Below, piece by piece: positions 25,461 to 33,393 of a stretch of DNA of 64,000 nucleotides; the first letter of the stretch is position 1, and each line of letters starts with the position of its first letter. The position numbers and the translations under genes are program-made. The notes beneath the pieces were generated by a model that made no database searches, had not been told where the DNA came from, and saw only the letters and a list, made by a program, of their open reading frames with translations. Source of the DNA: Actinomycetota bacterium (GTDB lineage Bacteria; Actinomycetota; Thermoleophilia; Solirubrobacterales; 70-9); assembly GCA_018268415.1 (NCBI GenBank), contig JAFDWO010000146.1, positions 30,454-94,453 of the forward strand, read 5' to 3'.

Positions 25461-25543
25461 CCCGATCCCGGCCCCGGGGACCGGAGGGTGCGACCGATCC
25501 GTCACGGGACCGTCACGGAAGGGAGACCCCGTCACGAAGACGT
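25461..25543. repeat. 83-bp direct repeat, copy 2 of 2
   Basis: Second copy of the 25276-25358 unit. Its right flank, through the 52-bp palindrome, is the part shared with the element at 34.5-35.3 kb. That suggests the 24.8-26.1 kb element gained an internal duplication. Confidence 0.85.
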
Positions 25544-25585
25544 AGGGAACTCCACGCCTCCTCCCGTGTTGTCCAACCGTCACGG

Positions 25586-25637
25586 ACGCGTTCCGTACTT
25601 TGACCCTGCCATGGCAGGGTCAAAGTACGGAACGCGT
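25586..25637. repeat. 52-bp perfect palindrome, copy 1
   Basis: 26-base arms meet with no loop at the CCATGG centre (axis between 25611 and 25612). The outer ends are ACGCGT. The identical palindrome is at 34933-34984. Perfect loopless palindromes of this size are rare in bacterial chromosomes because they can extrude cruciforms and be cut by SbcCD. Confidence 0.92.
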
Positions 25638-25886
25638 TCCCGGGCCTTCCTTCCGGGCCCGGGAACAGACCGAGGGTTGCGGAAAGGGTGACGTTCCCGG
25701 CGTCTTCGTGACCGATCGGGGCGGGGTGTGGCCTCTCCCGCACGGACCCGTCACGTAAGTCCGACCCCCTCCGTTCCTGTCCCGCCTTTTTCACGACCTC
25801 CCCCCGCCCCTGCGTCTCCCCCCATCCCTGCCCGCCTTTTTCACGACCCCTCCCGTCCCTGTGTCGTCCTTTTCACGACCCCCTCC

Positions 25887-25944
25887 CGTCCCGGGCGCCT
25901 CATGGCGCTCACAGCCTGCCAGGAGCGCCATGAGGCGCCCGGGA
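25887..25944. repeat. 23-bp-arm hairpin with shared 12-nt loop, copy 1
   Basis: Perfect arms 25887-25909 and 25922-25944 close the loop ACAGCCTGCCAG, the reverse complement of the loop in the 25131-25180 hairpin. Copies are at 35186-35243 (same orientation) and 63762-63819 (inverted, one mismatch). It is the module nearest the adjacent gene 3' end in all three elements. Confidence 0.9.
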
Positions 25945-26087
25945 CCATCTCGGACGGGTGCGGGGGCCGGGGTCGGGCCGTATCTCGGACGGGCGCGACG
26001 ATCGGGGGCAGGATGCGTCCGGGCCGGCCGCCCGGGCCCCGAGCCGCGAGCCGCGAGCCGCGCCCGGCCTTCCCGGCCCCCGGCCCC

Positions 26088-27005
26088 CTAAGCCGCCCGC
26101 AGCGCCGGGCCGGCGCCGTTGCTCAATCCGGCTCCGCCGTTGAGGAGGTCGAGGATGACTCCCTCGCGGAGGCCGCCCTTGCCGATCTGCAGGGGCTGAC
26201 CGAGGAGCTCGGAGACCTTCTCCAGGAGGAGGACGCCGGTGGTGAGGATGCGGACACGGCGGGGATCGAGCTCGAAGCGGCGGGCGACGTCGCCGGCCGG
26301 TTCGGAGGAGAGGACGCGGATCGCGCGCTCGAGCGTCTCGTACTCGAGCACCGCGCCGACCAGCCGGCGCAGGCTGGTAGCCGAGCCGCCCACGGCCACC
26401 GCCTGGTCGGGATGGTCGATCTCGACCCCATGGAAGAAGTCCTCGATGTGATCGCGGACGCGCCGGATCTCGGCCGCCGAGGGCGGATCGGAGGTCATCA
26501 GCTCGTCGGCGAGGACGCCGGAGCCGATGTGCCAGGAACGCACCTCGTCGACCCCGTCGGGGACGGTTCCGAGAATCACCTCGGTCGAGCCGCCGCCGAC
26601 GTCGACGACCCCGATCGACCCCTCGGTCGGGTGCCCGAGGGCCTTGGTCGCGCCGATGAAGGAGAGCCTCCCCTCCTCCTCCCCACTGAGGATCTCGACG
26701 TCGACCCCGGCCGCGGCGGAGATCGCCGCCGCCACCGCCGGCCCGTTCGAGGCCTCACGCACCGCCGCCGTCGCCACCGCGCGGATCTCGACCGCGCCGA
26801 GCTCGCGCGCCAGCCGCACCTGCGTGGCGACCAGTTCGCCCACCTCGCGAATCTTGTCGGGCCGGATCCGCCCCTCATCGTCGACCGCCTTGGAGATGCG
26901 CGTATAGGCGCGCTGCTCCATCACCTTCTTCAGCTGACCGTCCATCGACTCCGCGACCAAGACGCGGGTCGTGTTGGAACCGATGTCGATCGCTGCGCAC
27001 AGCAT
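26088..27005 (-). CDS. ppx: Exopolyphosphatase / guanosine pentaphosphate phosphatase family
   Basis: Protein of 305 residues with the ASKHA-fold motifs of Ppx/GppA: IDIGSNTTRVLV at the N-terminus, ATAAVREASNG, GVVDVGGGSTEV and VGGSATSLRRL. It is the short, two-domain actinobacterial type lacking the C-terminal HD-like part. It hydrolyses polyphosphate or pppGpp. It lies 36 bases downstream of phoU at the end of the pst operon. Its stop codon abuts the composite element. Confidence 0.92.
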   Translation of the reverse strand: MLCAAIDIGSNTTRVLVAESMDGQLKKVMEQRAYTRISKAVDDEGRIRPDKIREVGELVATQVRLARELGAVEIRAVATAAVREASNGPAVAAAISAAAGVDVEILSGEEEGRLSFIGATKALGHPTEGSIGVVDVGGGSTEVILGTVPDGVDEVRSWHIGSGVLADELMTSDPPSAAEIRRVRDHIEDFFHGVEIDHPDQAVAVGGSATSLRRLVGAVLEYETLERAIRVLSSEPAGDVARRFELDPRRVRILTTGVLLLEKVSELLGQPLQIGKGGLREGVILDLLNGGAGLSNGAGPALRAA

Positions 27006-27041
27006 CAGCCTGATGCACCCATCTTTCCAGGCCCGGCGGAT

Positions 27042-27731
27042 CTAAGCGTGCGCGTCCGGATGTGAGGCGTCCTCGAACTCGCGGAAAAGGCCGGTAACTA
27101 CGAACGCGACCTGCTCGCCGATGTCGACGGCGTTGTCGCCGATCCGCTCGATCGCGCGCGCCGTCAGCAGCATCGTCATCGCCCATTCGCGCTTGTCGGC
27201 GTCATCGCCGATCGCCAGCGCCAGGCGGAAGCAGTCGCGGTTCAGCTCGTCGATGATGTCGTCGCGGTCGACCAGATCGCGCGCCATCTCGACGTTGCGC
27301 TCTTCGAAGGCGTGCTTGGCCTGGCTGATCAGCGATTTGGCGTGGGCGCCCATCGTCATGATCAGCTTCACCATCTCCTCGTCGGCGGGTGGCTCGTGTC
27401 CCGACATCGGGATCACCTTGCAGATGTTCACGCACTGGTCGCCCATCCGCTCGATGTTCTTCAGCACGTGCAGGAGCGCCGAGATCAGCCGTAGGTCGGT
27501 CGCCACCGGCGATTGCGTCGCCAGCAGCGTGATCAGCGCCTGGTGCACCTCCAGGTACCGGCCGTCGATCCGGTCGTCGTCGGCGACGACGATCTGGGCC
27601 AGCTCGATGTCCTGGTGCTCGACCGCCTCCAGCGTCCGCCCCAACGCCGCGGTGACGAGGTCGAGTCCGCCCAGCGCGCTCGCTTCGAGCGCCTGCAACT
27701 CCTCTTGATATTCGACCCGGATCTCGGGCAT
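27042..27731 (-). CDS. phoU: Phosphate-signalling complex protein PhoU
   Basis: Protein of 229 residues with two three-helix PhoU repeats. The metal-binding signatures are NIERMGDQCVNI and AIERIGDNAVDIGEQVAF. It links the Pst transporter to the sensor kinase and represses the Pho response in phosphate excess. It follows pstB by about 25 bases. No cognate PhoR kinase is in the window. Confidence 0.95.
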   Translation of the reverse strand: MPEIRVEYQEELQALEASALGGLDLVTAALGRTLEAVEHQDIELAQIVVADDDRIDGRYLEVHQALITLLATQSPVATDLRLISALLHVLKNIERMGDQCVNICKVIPMSGHEPPADEEMVKLIMTMGAHAKSLISQAKHAFEERNVEMARDLVDRDDIIDELNRDCFRLALAIGDDADKREWAMTMLLTARAIERIGDNAVDIGEQVAFVVTGLFREFEDASHPDAHA

Positions 27732-27756
27732 CGCGTTCCCCCGCCTACCCGCGCGC

Positions 27757-28656
27757 CTAGCCGAAGCGACCGGAGACGTAGTCCTCGGTCTCTTTCTTCT
27801 TCGGTTTGGTGAAGATCTCGTCGGTCGGACCGATCTCCACCAGGTGTCCCGGCTTGCCCGATTCGTCGAGGTTGAAGAAGGCGGTGTTGTCGGACGCGCG
27901 CGCCGCCTGCTGCATGTTGTGGGTGACGATCGCGATCGTGTACTCCTTTTTCAGCTCGCCGATCAGGTCCTCGATCGCCAGCGTCGCCACCGGGTCGAGC
28001 GCCGAGCAGGGCTCGTCCATCAACAGGACCTCGGGGCTGACGGCCGTGGCCCGGGCGATGCAGAGCCGCTGCTGCTGACCGCCGGAAAGGCCGGAGCCGG
28101 GCCGACCGAGACGGTCCTTGACCTCGTCCCAGAGATGCGCCCCGCGCAAACTCCGCTCGACGATCTCGTCCTTCTCGTTCTTCCGCATTTTCCCGGAGTT
28201 GAAGTTGAGACCGGCGGCGACGTTGTCGTAGATCGACATCGTCGGGAAGGGGTTCGGCTGCTGGAACACCATGCCGATCAGCCGCCGCACCGCGACCGGG
28301 TCCACCCCACCGGCGTAGACGTCCTCGCCGTCGAGCTGAATCGATCCTTTGACGCTCGCCCCCGGGGTCAGCTCGTGCATCCGGTTCAGCGAGCGCAGGA
28401 AGGTGGTCTTGCCACAGCCCGAAGACCCGATCAACGCCGTCACCTTGTTCGGTTCGATCGTCATGTTGACGTTTTCGACGGCATGGAAGTCGCCGTAGTA
28501 GAGGTTGACTTCCTTGGCCTCCAGCGTCTTCGCCAGCCGCGCCGGGGCGGCGACGCCCTCGGCGCGACTCGAGGTCTCGGTGACAGGACCGGCTTGCGAC
28601 ATCGTGTTGCGGCCCTCCTCGGCCTCGGTTCCGGGCTTGGTCTCGGACCCGAACAT
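27757..28656 (-). CDS. pstB: Phosphate ABC transporter ATP-binding protein PstB
   Basis: Protein of 299 residues with an extra N-terminal tail of about 45 residues before the ABC domain. Walker A is GSSGCGKTT, the Q-loop region is [11 protein letters not shown], the signature is LSGGQQQR and Walker B is [11 protein letters not shown] 28656 is preferred because a GGAGGGAAGG sequence precedes it; a GTG at 28680 is also in frame and lies nine bases after the pstA stop. Confidence 0.95.
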   Translation of the reverse strand: MFGSETKPGTEAEEGRNTMSQAGPVTETSSRAEGVAAPARLAKTLEAKEVNLYYGDFHAVENVNMTIEPNKVTALIGSSGCGKTTFLRSLNRMHELTPGASVKGSIQLDGEDVYAGGVDPVAVRRLIGMVFQQPNPFPTMSIYDNVAAGLNFNSGKMRKNEKDEIVERSLRGAHLWDEVKDRLGRPGSGLSGGQQQRLCIARATAVSPEVLLMDEPCSALDPVATLAIEDLIGELKKEYTIAIVTHNMQQAARASDNTAFFNLDESGKPGHLVEIGPTDEIFTKPKKKETEDYVSGRFG

Positions 28657-28689
28657 ATCTCTCAGTTTCCTTCCCTCCACGGCGGACTC

Positions 28690-29772
28690 CTAACGGATCT
28701 CCGTTTTGTAGCGGCGGTAGACCAGGCGGGCGATCACGTTGAGGATCATCACTATGGCGATCAGAGTCAACGCTGCCGCCCAGGCTCGGTCGTAGGACGC
28801 CTGTTTCATCACGCCAGGCGACCGGTACTCGTTGTAGGCGTAGACCGCGAGGTTCTGCATGCGGCCCTGAAAGGGATCCGTGTTCAGCGAGTCGACGACA
28901 CCGGTGGTGACCAGCAGCGGCGCGGTCTCGCCGATGATCCGCGCGGTGGCGATCATCACCCCGGTGACGAGGCCGGCGAAGGCGGTCGGCAGGACCACTT
29001 TGACGATCGTCTTCCACTTCGGCGTGCCGAGCGCGTAGCTCGCTTCGCGCAGGTGGTTGGGGACGATCTTCAGGACCTCCTCGGCGGAGCGGATGACGAT
29101 CGGGATCATCAGCACCGTCAGCGCGATCGACCCCATGATCCCCATCCGGATGCCGGGTCCGAAGAAGAGCTCGAAGAGCGCGTAGGCAAAGAGGCCCGCG
29201 ACGATCGACGGGATGCCGGTCATCACGTCGACGAAGAAGGTGAGGGCGCGACGCAGCGGTCCACGGCCGTACTCGTTCATGTAGATCGCCGCCATGATCC
29301 CGATCGGCACGGCGATCACCACGGCGCAGGCGGTGATGATCAGGGTGCCGACGATCGCGTGCGCGGCACCGCCGCCGCCGACCACACCGCGCGCGTCGGA
29401 GGTGAAGAATTCCCAGCTGATGCCGCGCGCGCCCCGCGTGAGGACTTCGTAGAGCAGCGAGACCAGGGGTGCCATCGCGACGCCGAAGGCAGCGACGATC
29501 GCCATCGTCACGGCCCGGTCCTTCGCCCGTCGGGCGCCCTCGATCGGCCGCGACCAGGCGTAGATCGCGAGGATCGCGACCAGCGCGCCGAAGACCACCA
29601 TCAGGGCGATCGTGAACCACCCGAGCGCCGCCTCGACCAGGCCGCAGAAGGCGAGGGCACCGACGAAGGCGCCCCAGGGCGCCCAGCTGGGCAGCGACCC
29701 GCCGCGGCTCCCCTCGCCGGAGAGCAGCGAGCGGGTGGACAGCGTGGCGGCCTGGGCGGGGGGCGGCGTCAT
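28690..29772 (-). CDS. pstA: Phosphate ABC transporter permease PstA
   Basis: Protein of 360 residues with eight or so hydrophobic segments. The long N-terminal region carries two extra helices before the core permease domain. The EAA-type cytoplasmic loop is LREASYALGTPKWKTIVKVVLP. It starts directly after the pstC stop codon, so the genes are coupled. Confidence 0.93.
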   Translation of the reverse strand: MTPPPAQAATLSTRSLLSGEGSRGGSLPSWAPWGAFVGALAFCGLVEAALGWFTIALMVVFGALVAILAIYAWSRPIEGARRAKDRAVTMAIVAAFGVAMAPLVSLLYEVLTRGARGISWEFFTSDARGVVGGGGAAHAIVGTLIITACAVVIAVPIGIMAAIYMNEYGRGPLRRALTFFVDVMTGIPSIVAGLFAYALFELFFGPGIRMGIMGSIALTVLMIPIVIRSAEEVLKIVPNHLREASYALGTPKWKTIVKVVLPTAFAGLVTGVMIATARIIGETAPLLVTTGVVDSLNTDPFQGRMQNLAVYAYNEYRSPGVMKQASYDRAWAAALTLIAIVMILNVIARLVYRRYKTEIR

Positions 29773-30726
29773 CTACTGCACCTCCGAGCGGGCGATGATC
29801 ATGCGGGCGATGAAGTTGGTGGCCAGGGTGATCGCGAAGAGCACGAGCCCGGTGGCGATCAGCAGGTTGATCGCGAGACCGGAGGACTCGGGGAAGTTGA
29901 GCGCGATGTTGGCGGCGATCGTCGAGGGATTCGCCTGGCCGATCAGGTTGAAGGTGACGCCGCCGGAGACGGAGAGGATGATCGCCACGGCCATCGTCTC
30001 ACCGAGTGCGCGACCGAGGCCGAGCATCGCGCCCGAGATCACCGAGGAGCGACCGAACGGCAGCACCGTGGTGCGGATCATCTCCCAGCGGGTGGCGCCG
30101 AGCGCCTGTGCGCCTTCCTGCAGTTTGCGGGGCGTCTGCGAGAAGACCTCGCGGGCGACGGCGGAGATGATCGGCAGGATCATCACCGCGAGGACGAGCC
30201 CGACCACCAGCATCGTGCGGCCGGTGATCGAGGCGGGCCCTTCGAAGATCGGGATGAAGCCGAGCTTTTCTTCCAGCCATTTCATCGCCGGCACGGCGGC
30301 CGGCCCGAGCACGAAGATGCCCCAGAGGCCGTAGATGATGCTCGGGATCGCGGCCAGTAGGTCGACGAAGAAGCCGAGCAGCATGGCGATCCGCGCCGGG
30401 GCGATGTGGGTGATGAAGAGCGCCACGGCGACCGCCAACGGCACCGCGACGATCATCGCGAGGACGCCCGCCAGGACGGTGCCGAAGGCGAGCGGCGCGA
30501 CGTAGCTGAGGAAGCTTTCGTGGTTCGGCAGGTCGGCGGAGGACGCGGTGAGAGCCGGAAACCCCTCGGCGACCAGGAAGGCGGCGACCCCGACGAGCAG
30601 CGCCAGGATCGTCACCGCCGCGATCACCGCGGTGTTGCTGAAGATCCGGTCGCCGCGGCGGCGGCGTCCTCCGGACGCCGCCGCCAGCAGCTGGCCGGCA
30701 TTCGTCGTGGTATCGAGATGAGCCAC
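29773..30726 (-). CDS. pstC: Phosphate ABC transporter permease PstC
   Basis: Protein of 317 residues with about six membrane helices. The EAA loop is LQEGAQALGATRWEMIRTTVLP and GRALGETMAVAIILS is highly conserved in PstC. It lies 30 bases downstream of pstS. Confidence 0.94.
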   Translation of the reverse strand: MAHLDTTTNAGQLLAAASGGRRRRGDRIFSNTAVIAAVTILALLVGVAAFLVAEGFPALTASSADLPNHESFLSYVAPLAFGTVLAGVLAMIVAVPLAVAVALFITHIAPARIAMLLGFFVDLLAAIPSIIYGLWGIFVLGPAAVPAMKWLEEKLGFIPIFEGPASITGRTMLVVGLVLAVMILPIISAVAREVFSQTPRKLQEGAQALGATRWEMIRTTVLPFGRSSVISGAMLGLGRALGETMAVAIILSVSGGVTFNLIGQANPSTIAANIALNFPESSGLAINLLIATGLVLFAITLATNFIARMIIARSEVQ

Positions 30727-30756
30727 GAGAGTCGATTCAGTCGATCGGGTGCCGGA

Positions 30757-31899
30757 CTATTCGATCGAGGCGACCGCGGCTTCGACTTTTTTGGTCAGCG
30801 CGGGCGAGAGCGGCGCCGAACCGGCGGCTTCCGCGGCCAGTTTCTGGCCGTCCGGGCTGATCGCGTATTCGAAGTAGGCCTTCACCAGCGCCGCTTCGGA
30901 GGCCGACTTGTACTTGGTGCAGCCGATCATCGAGGAGACGAGGATGATCGGGTAGACGCCGCTCGCTTCGGTTTTACGGTCGATTTCGAAGGCGATGACG
31001 TTCTTCTGGCCTTTCTCCAGTTCCGGGTCTTCTTTCGAAAGATCCAGGACTTTGGCCGCGGCTTCGGCCGACGGTTCGGCCCACGTGTTGCCGACCTTGA
31101 TCAGCGCTTTGCCGAGTTCGCCGGCCTGCGAGGCGTCCGCATAGCCGATCGCGCCTTCGCCGTTGGACACGGCTTCGATCACACCGGAGGTACCGGAGGC
31201 GGCTTCGCCACCCTTGACCGGCCATTCACCGCTCACTTCGTGGGTCCAGACTTTCGGCGCCACTTTGGAGAGGTAGTCGGTGAAGTTTTCGGTCGTGCCC
31301 GACTCGTCGGAGCGGTTCACCGGGACGATCCGGATATCAGGCAGTTCGACGCCGGGGTTCTCTTTGGCGATTTCCGGGTCGTTCCACTTTTCGATTTCCT
31401 GGTTGAAGATCTTCGCCAGGGTGTCCGGTTCGAGTTTCAGTTCTTCGACGCCCGGGAGGTTGTAGACGATGCCGATCGGCGAGATGTAGTTCGGCACCTC
31501 GACCAGTTCGCCCGGTTCGCAGCGCTTGATCGCCTTGGCAAGCTCGCCTTCCGATTCGGAGAGGGGGGTGTCGCTGCCGGCGAACGCGACGCCGCCGGAG
31601 ATGAACTGTTCGCGACCGCCGCCCGAGCCGACCCCGTCGTAGGAGATGGTGGCGCCGCCGTTGGCGTTCTCGAATTCGGCGATCCAGGCTTCCTGCGACG
31701 CCTGCTGCGCGGTCGACCCGGCACCGGCGATTTCGCCGGAGACTTCGGCCGAGGGAGCGCCCCCACCGCTTTCGGTTTCGCTGCTTTCCTTGGTGCCGGA
31801 CGTGCCGCTGGTGGTGTCACTACCGCCCCCGCAGGCGGCCAGGCCGAGCACGAGCACACAGGCGGCTGCGAACACCGCGAGCCACTTAGAGCTGGACAT
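30757..31899 (-). CDS. pstS: Phosphate-binding lipoprotein PstS
   Basis: Protein of 380 residues. A signal peptide ends at the lipobox LAAC (LVLGLAACGGG), so it should be lipid-anchored. A Ser/Thr/Glu-rich linker precedes the binding domain. Phosphate-contact segments include GSTAQQ, GSDTPLSE and NRSDESGTTENF. ATG 31899 follows GAGGAGAC and gives a normal signal peptide; the longer open frame does not. The promoter region carries a Pho box (32006-32023). Confidence 0.95.
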   Translation of the reverse strand: MSSSKWLAVFAAACVLVLGLAACGGGSDTTSGTSGTKESSETESGGGAPSAEVSGEIAGAGSTAQQASQEAWIAEFENANGGATISYDGVGSGGGREQFISGGVAFAGSDTPLSESEGELAKAIKRCEPGELVEVPNYISPIGIVYNLPGVEELKLEPDTLAKIFNQEIEKWNDPEIAKENPGVELPDIRIVPVNRSDESGTTENFTDYLSKVAPKVWTHEVSGEWPVKGGEAASGTSGVIEAVSNGEGAIGYADASQAGELGKALIKVGNTWAEPSAEAAAKVLDLSKEDPELEKGQKNVIAFEIDRKTEASGVYPIILVSSMIGCTKYKSASEAALVKAYFEYAISPDGQKLAAEAAGSAPLSPALTKKVEAAVASIE

Positions 31900-32005
31900 C
31901 AGTCTCCTCTTTGGTTTGTTGACGAGATTGCGACCGCGACTGGTGCGGTCCTTGGGCGAGCGTGTCAACGCTGCGATCCCAGCTTGTTATTTGCGTGTGG
32001 CGGCC

Positions 32006-32023
32006 ATGTAAAAAAGATGTAAA
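32006..32023 (-). promoter_or_regulatory. Pho box upstream of pstS
   Basis: Two ATGTAAA units at 32006 and 32017 (TTTACAT on the minus strand) with exact 11-base spacing, about 107-124 bases before the pstS ATG. The spacing matches PhoP/PhoB direct-repeat boxes. Confidence 0.65.
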
Positions 32024-32043
32024 AGGCAGACCGCCGCGCAAAG

Positions 32044-32364
32044 TCATCCGTCCGGCGAGAACCGGTAGCCGATCCCGTTGTGCGTGTAGATCAGCTTCTG
32101 ATCCGGCAGCGCCGCGCCGAGCTTGGCGCGCAACCGGCTCACGTATACGTCGACCGAGCGGTCGTCGCGGCGCGGCGGGGTGCCCCAAACCGACGTGTGA
32201 AGCTCCTCCCGGGTCAGGATCCGCTGCGGATTCGACCAGAGGGTGACCAGGAGCTGCAACTCCCGCACCGTGAGGCTGAGCGGGCGACCGTCGACCAGCG
32301 CCGCGTGCTCCTCTGGGCGCACCTCCAGCCTCCCCGTTTTGTCGGACGCGCTACCTACCGCCAT
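32044..32364 (-). CDS. Stand-alone OmpR/PhoB-type winged-helix DNA-binding protein
   Basis: Protein of 106 residues that consists only of the trans_reg_C effector domain: LTVRELQLLVTLWSNPQRILTREEL, then RRDDRSVDVYVSRLRAKLG and the wing IYTHNGIGYRF. There is no receiver domain and no room for one upstream. It lies between the PhoP-like regulator and pstS on the same strand, with three Pho-box units upstream. It may compete with or modulate the full-length regulator at Pho boxes. Confidence 0.85.
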   Translation of the reverse strand: MAVGSASDKTGRLEVRPEEHAALVDGRPLSLTVRELQLLVTLWSNPQRILTREELHTSVWGTPPRRDDRSVDVYVSRLRAKLGAALPDQKLIYTHNGIGYRFSPDG

Positions 32365-32400
32365 CGTGGCGGAGAATGTCGTTGGGCGTGCCTGAACCGG

Positions 32401-33222
32401 TTACGCCGCGGTGAAGCTTTTGTGAACGACCTGTGAACTTTGGCCGTTGGAAGACGCCTGCGAGAGGGCTGGACCAACCGGGGGAACGGCGTCCGCGGAG
32501 GGCTCCGGGTCGAAGCGATAGCCGACCCCGAAGTGCGTGTGGATGTACTCCCAGTCAGGCGAGCGCTTCTCCAGCTTCTGGCGCAGCTTGCGGATGAAGA
32601 CGTCGACCGAGCGATCACCGTGGGCCATCGCGTAGCCCCAGACCCGCTGGTAGATGGTCTCGCGCTCGAGCACCTGGCCCTGGGTGCCGGCGAGCAGGTG
32701 CAGGAGCTCGAACTCGCGCCGGGTCAGGTCGAGGCTGTCGCCGGAGACGAAGGCCTGGAAGCGATCGGGGCGGATCTCGAGCTCGCCCGCGAGGACCGGC
32801 GAGGACTCGGGCTCGTGGCGACCGCGGCGGTGGCGGCGGGTGACCGCTTCGATCCGCGCGATCGCCTCCTCCGGATGGGAAGGCTTGGTGATCCAGTCGT
32901 CGACGCCGAGTCGCAGGCCGCGGACCCGCTGGGCCACGGTCGAGCGCCCGGTGCAGACGACGACGCCCAGGTCCGGCAGCAGGTTGCAGACGCGGTCGAG
33001 GTAGCGCCACGCTTCGTCGCCGAGCACCGCCGGATCGACCAGCAGCGCGTTCAGCTTCATCGCGACCAGCTGGTCGGGCGGCACCGCGCCGCCCGAAGTG
33101 CGCAGCAGCCAGCCTGCCGCCTCGGCGCGCTTGGACAGGACGGTGACGAAGCCGGAATCGGTGTCGATCACCGCGAGACGAGTGGTCGGATCAGAGGCCA
33201 ACTCAAGGCGGATTCTATGCAC
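32401..33222 (-). CDS. PhoP/PhoB-like response regulator
   Basis: Protein of 273 residues. Receiver domain (about 15-130) with VIDTDSG acidic pocket, phosphoacceptor Asp63 (LLVDPAV), Thr91 and Lys113 (ITKPS). The effector domain (about 145-240) has LTRREFELLHLLAGTQGQVLERE and DRSVDVFIRKLRQKLE with a GVGYRF wing. GTG 33222 is chosen as the only plausible start before the receiver. It lies upstream of the pst genes. No histidine kinase is adjacent, so it is an orphan within this window. Confidence 0.82.
   Translation of the reverse strand: MHRIRLELASDPTTRLAVIDTDSGFVTVLSKRAEAAGWLLRTSGGAVPPDQLVAMKLNALLVDPAVLGDEAWRYLDRVCNLLPDLGVVVCTGRSTVAQRVRGLRLGVDDWITKPSHPEEAIARIEAVTRRHRRGRHEPESSPVLAGELEIRPDRFQAFVSGDSLDLTRREFELLHLLAGTQGQVLERETIYQRVWGYAMAHGDRSVDVFIRKLRQKLEKRSPDWEYIHTHFGVGYRFDPEPSADAVPPVGPALSQASSNGQSSQVVHKSFTAA
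32411..32438 (-). promoter_or_regulatory. Pho box of three units upstream of the winged-helix gene
   Basis: GTGAAG at 32411, GTGAAC at 32422 and GTGAAC at 32433, exactly 11 bases apart; on the minus strand these read GTTCAC-type repeats. They overlap the last codons of the response regulator gene and precede the next gene start by 47-75 bases. Confidence 0.7.
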
Positions 33223-33243
33223 GCCGAGGGCCTTTTTACCCGT

Positions 33244-33260
33244 GTTTACAGGTTTTTCAC
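33244..33260 (-). promoter_or_regulatory. Candidate Pho box upstream of the response regulator
   Basis: GTTTAC at 33244 and TTTCAC at 33255, spaced 11 bases, 22-38 bases upstream of the response regulator start. Only two units are clear and their orientation is opposite to the GTTCAC reading at the other boxes, so autoregulation is a weaker inference. Confidence 0.45.
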
Positions 33261-33324
33261 AACTCTGAGGACCCCAAATTGCGGCCAAGGTGAGCCACCG
33301 ATGGCTTGTTCAAGCCAATTGAAC

Positions 33325-33351
33325 CGTCACCCCCGCTGAGCGGGTGTGACG
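33325..33351. terminator. Hairpin downstream of uppP
   Basis: Arms 33325-33337 and 33339-33351 pair with one mismatch around a very tight turn. It lies 43 bases after the uppP stop on its transcript and before the response regulator promoter, so it probably separates uppP from the phosphate operon. Confidence 0.6.
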
Positions 33352-33393
33352 CAGTCACGGACCGGCGCGCCCGAAGCGGGTCCGGAGGGCCGC

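Larger units (their letters stand above)
24841..26085. repeat. Composite intergenic element (family B), copy 1
   Basis: A gene-free stretch of about 1.2 kb between the ppx 3' end and the Pho box of the PHP-glycosyltransferase gene. In order it holds tandem 31-38-bp units (24850-25121), a hairpin (25131-25180), an 83-bp direct repeat twice (25276, 25461), a 52-bp palindrome (25586-25637), a shared block to about 25760, tandem TTTTCACGACC units (25786-25890), a long hairpin (25887-25944) and two ATCTCGGACGGG words. Most modules recur in the same order at 34541-35338 and several, inverted, at 63652-64000. Open frames here are repetitive and low-complexity, so I call it noncoding. Confidence 0.85.

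Noticed and set aside
24745..25794. Several long overlapping open frames through the composite element
   Set aside because: They are Arg/Pro/Gly-rich, mirror the repeat modules on both strands, match no family and lack ribosome-binding sites. They result from high GC.
33308..33324. GTTCAA-N5-TTGAAC palindrome near the uppP terminator
   Set aside because: Six-base arms are weak, no regulator is known for it, and it lies between a terminator and a Pho promoter without clear role.
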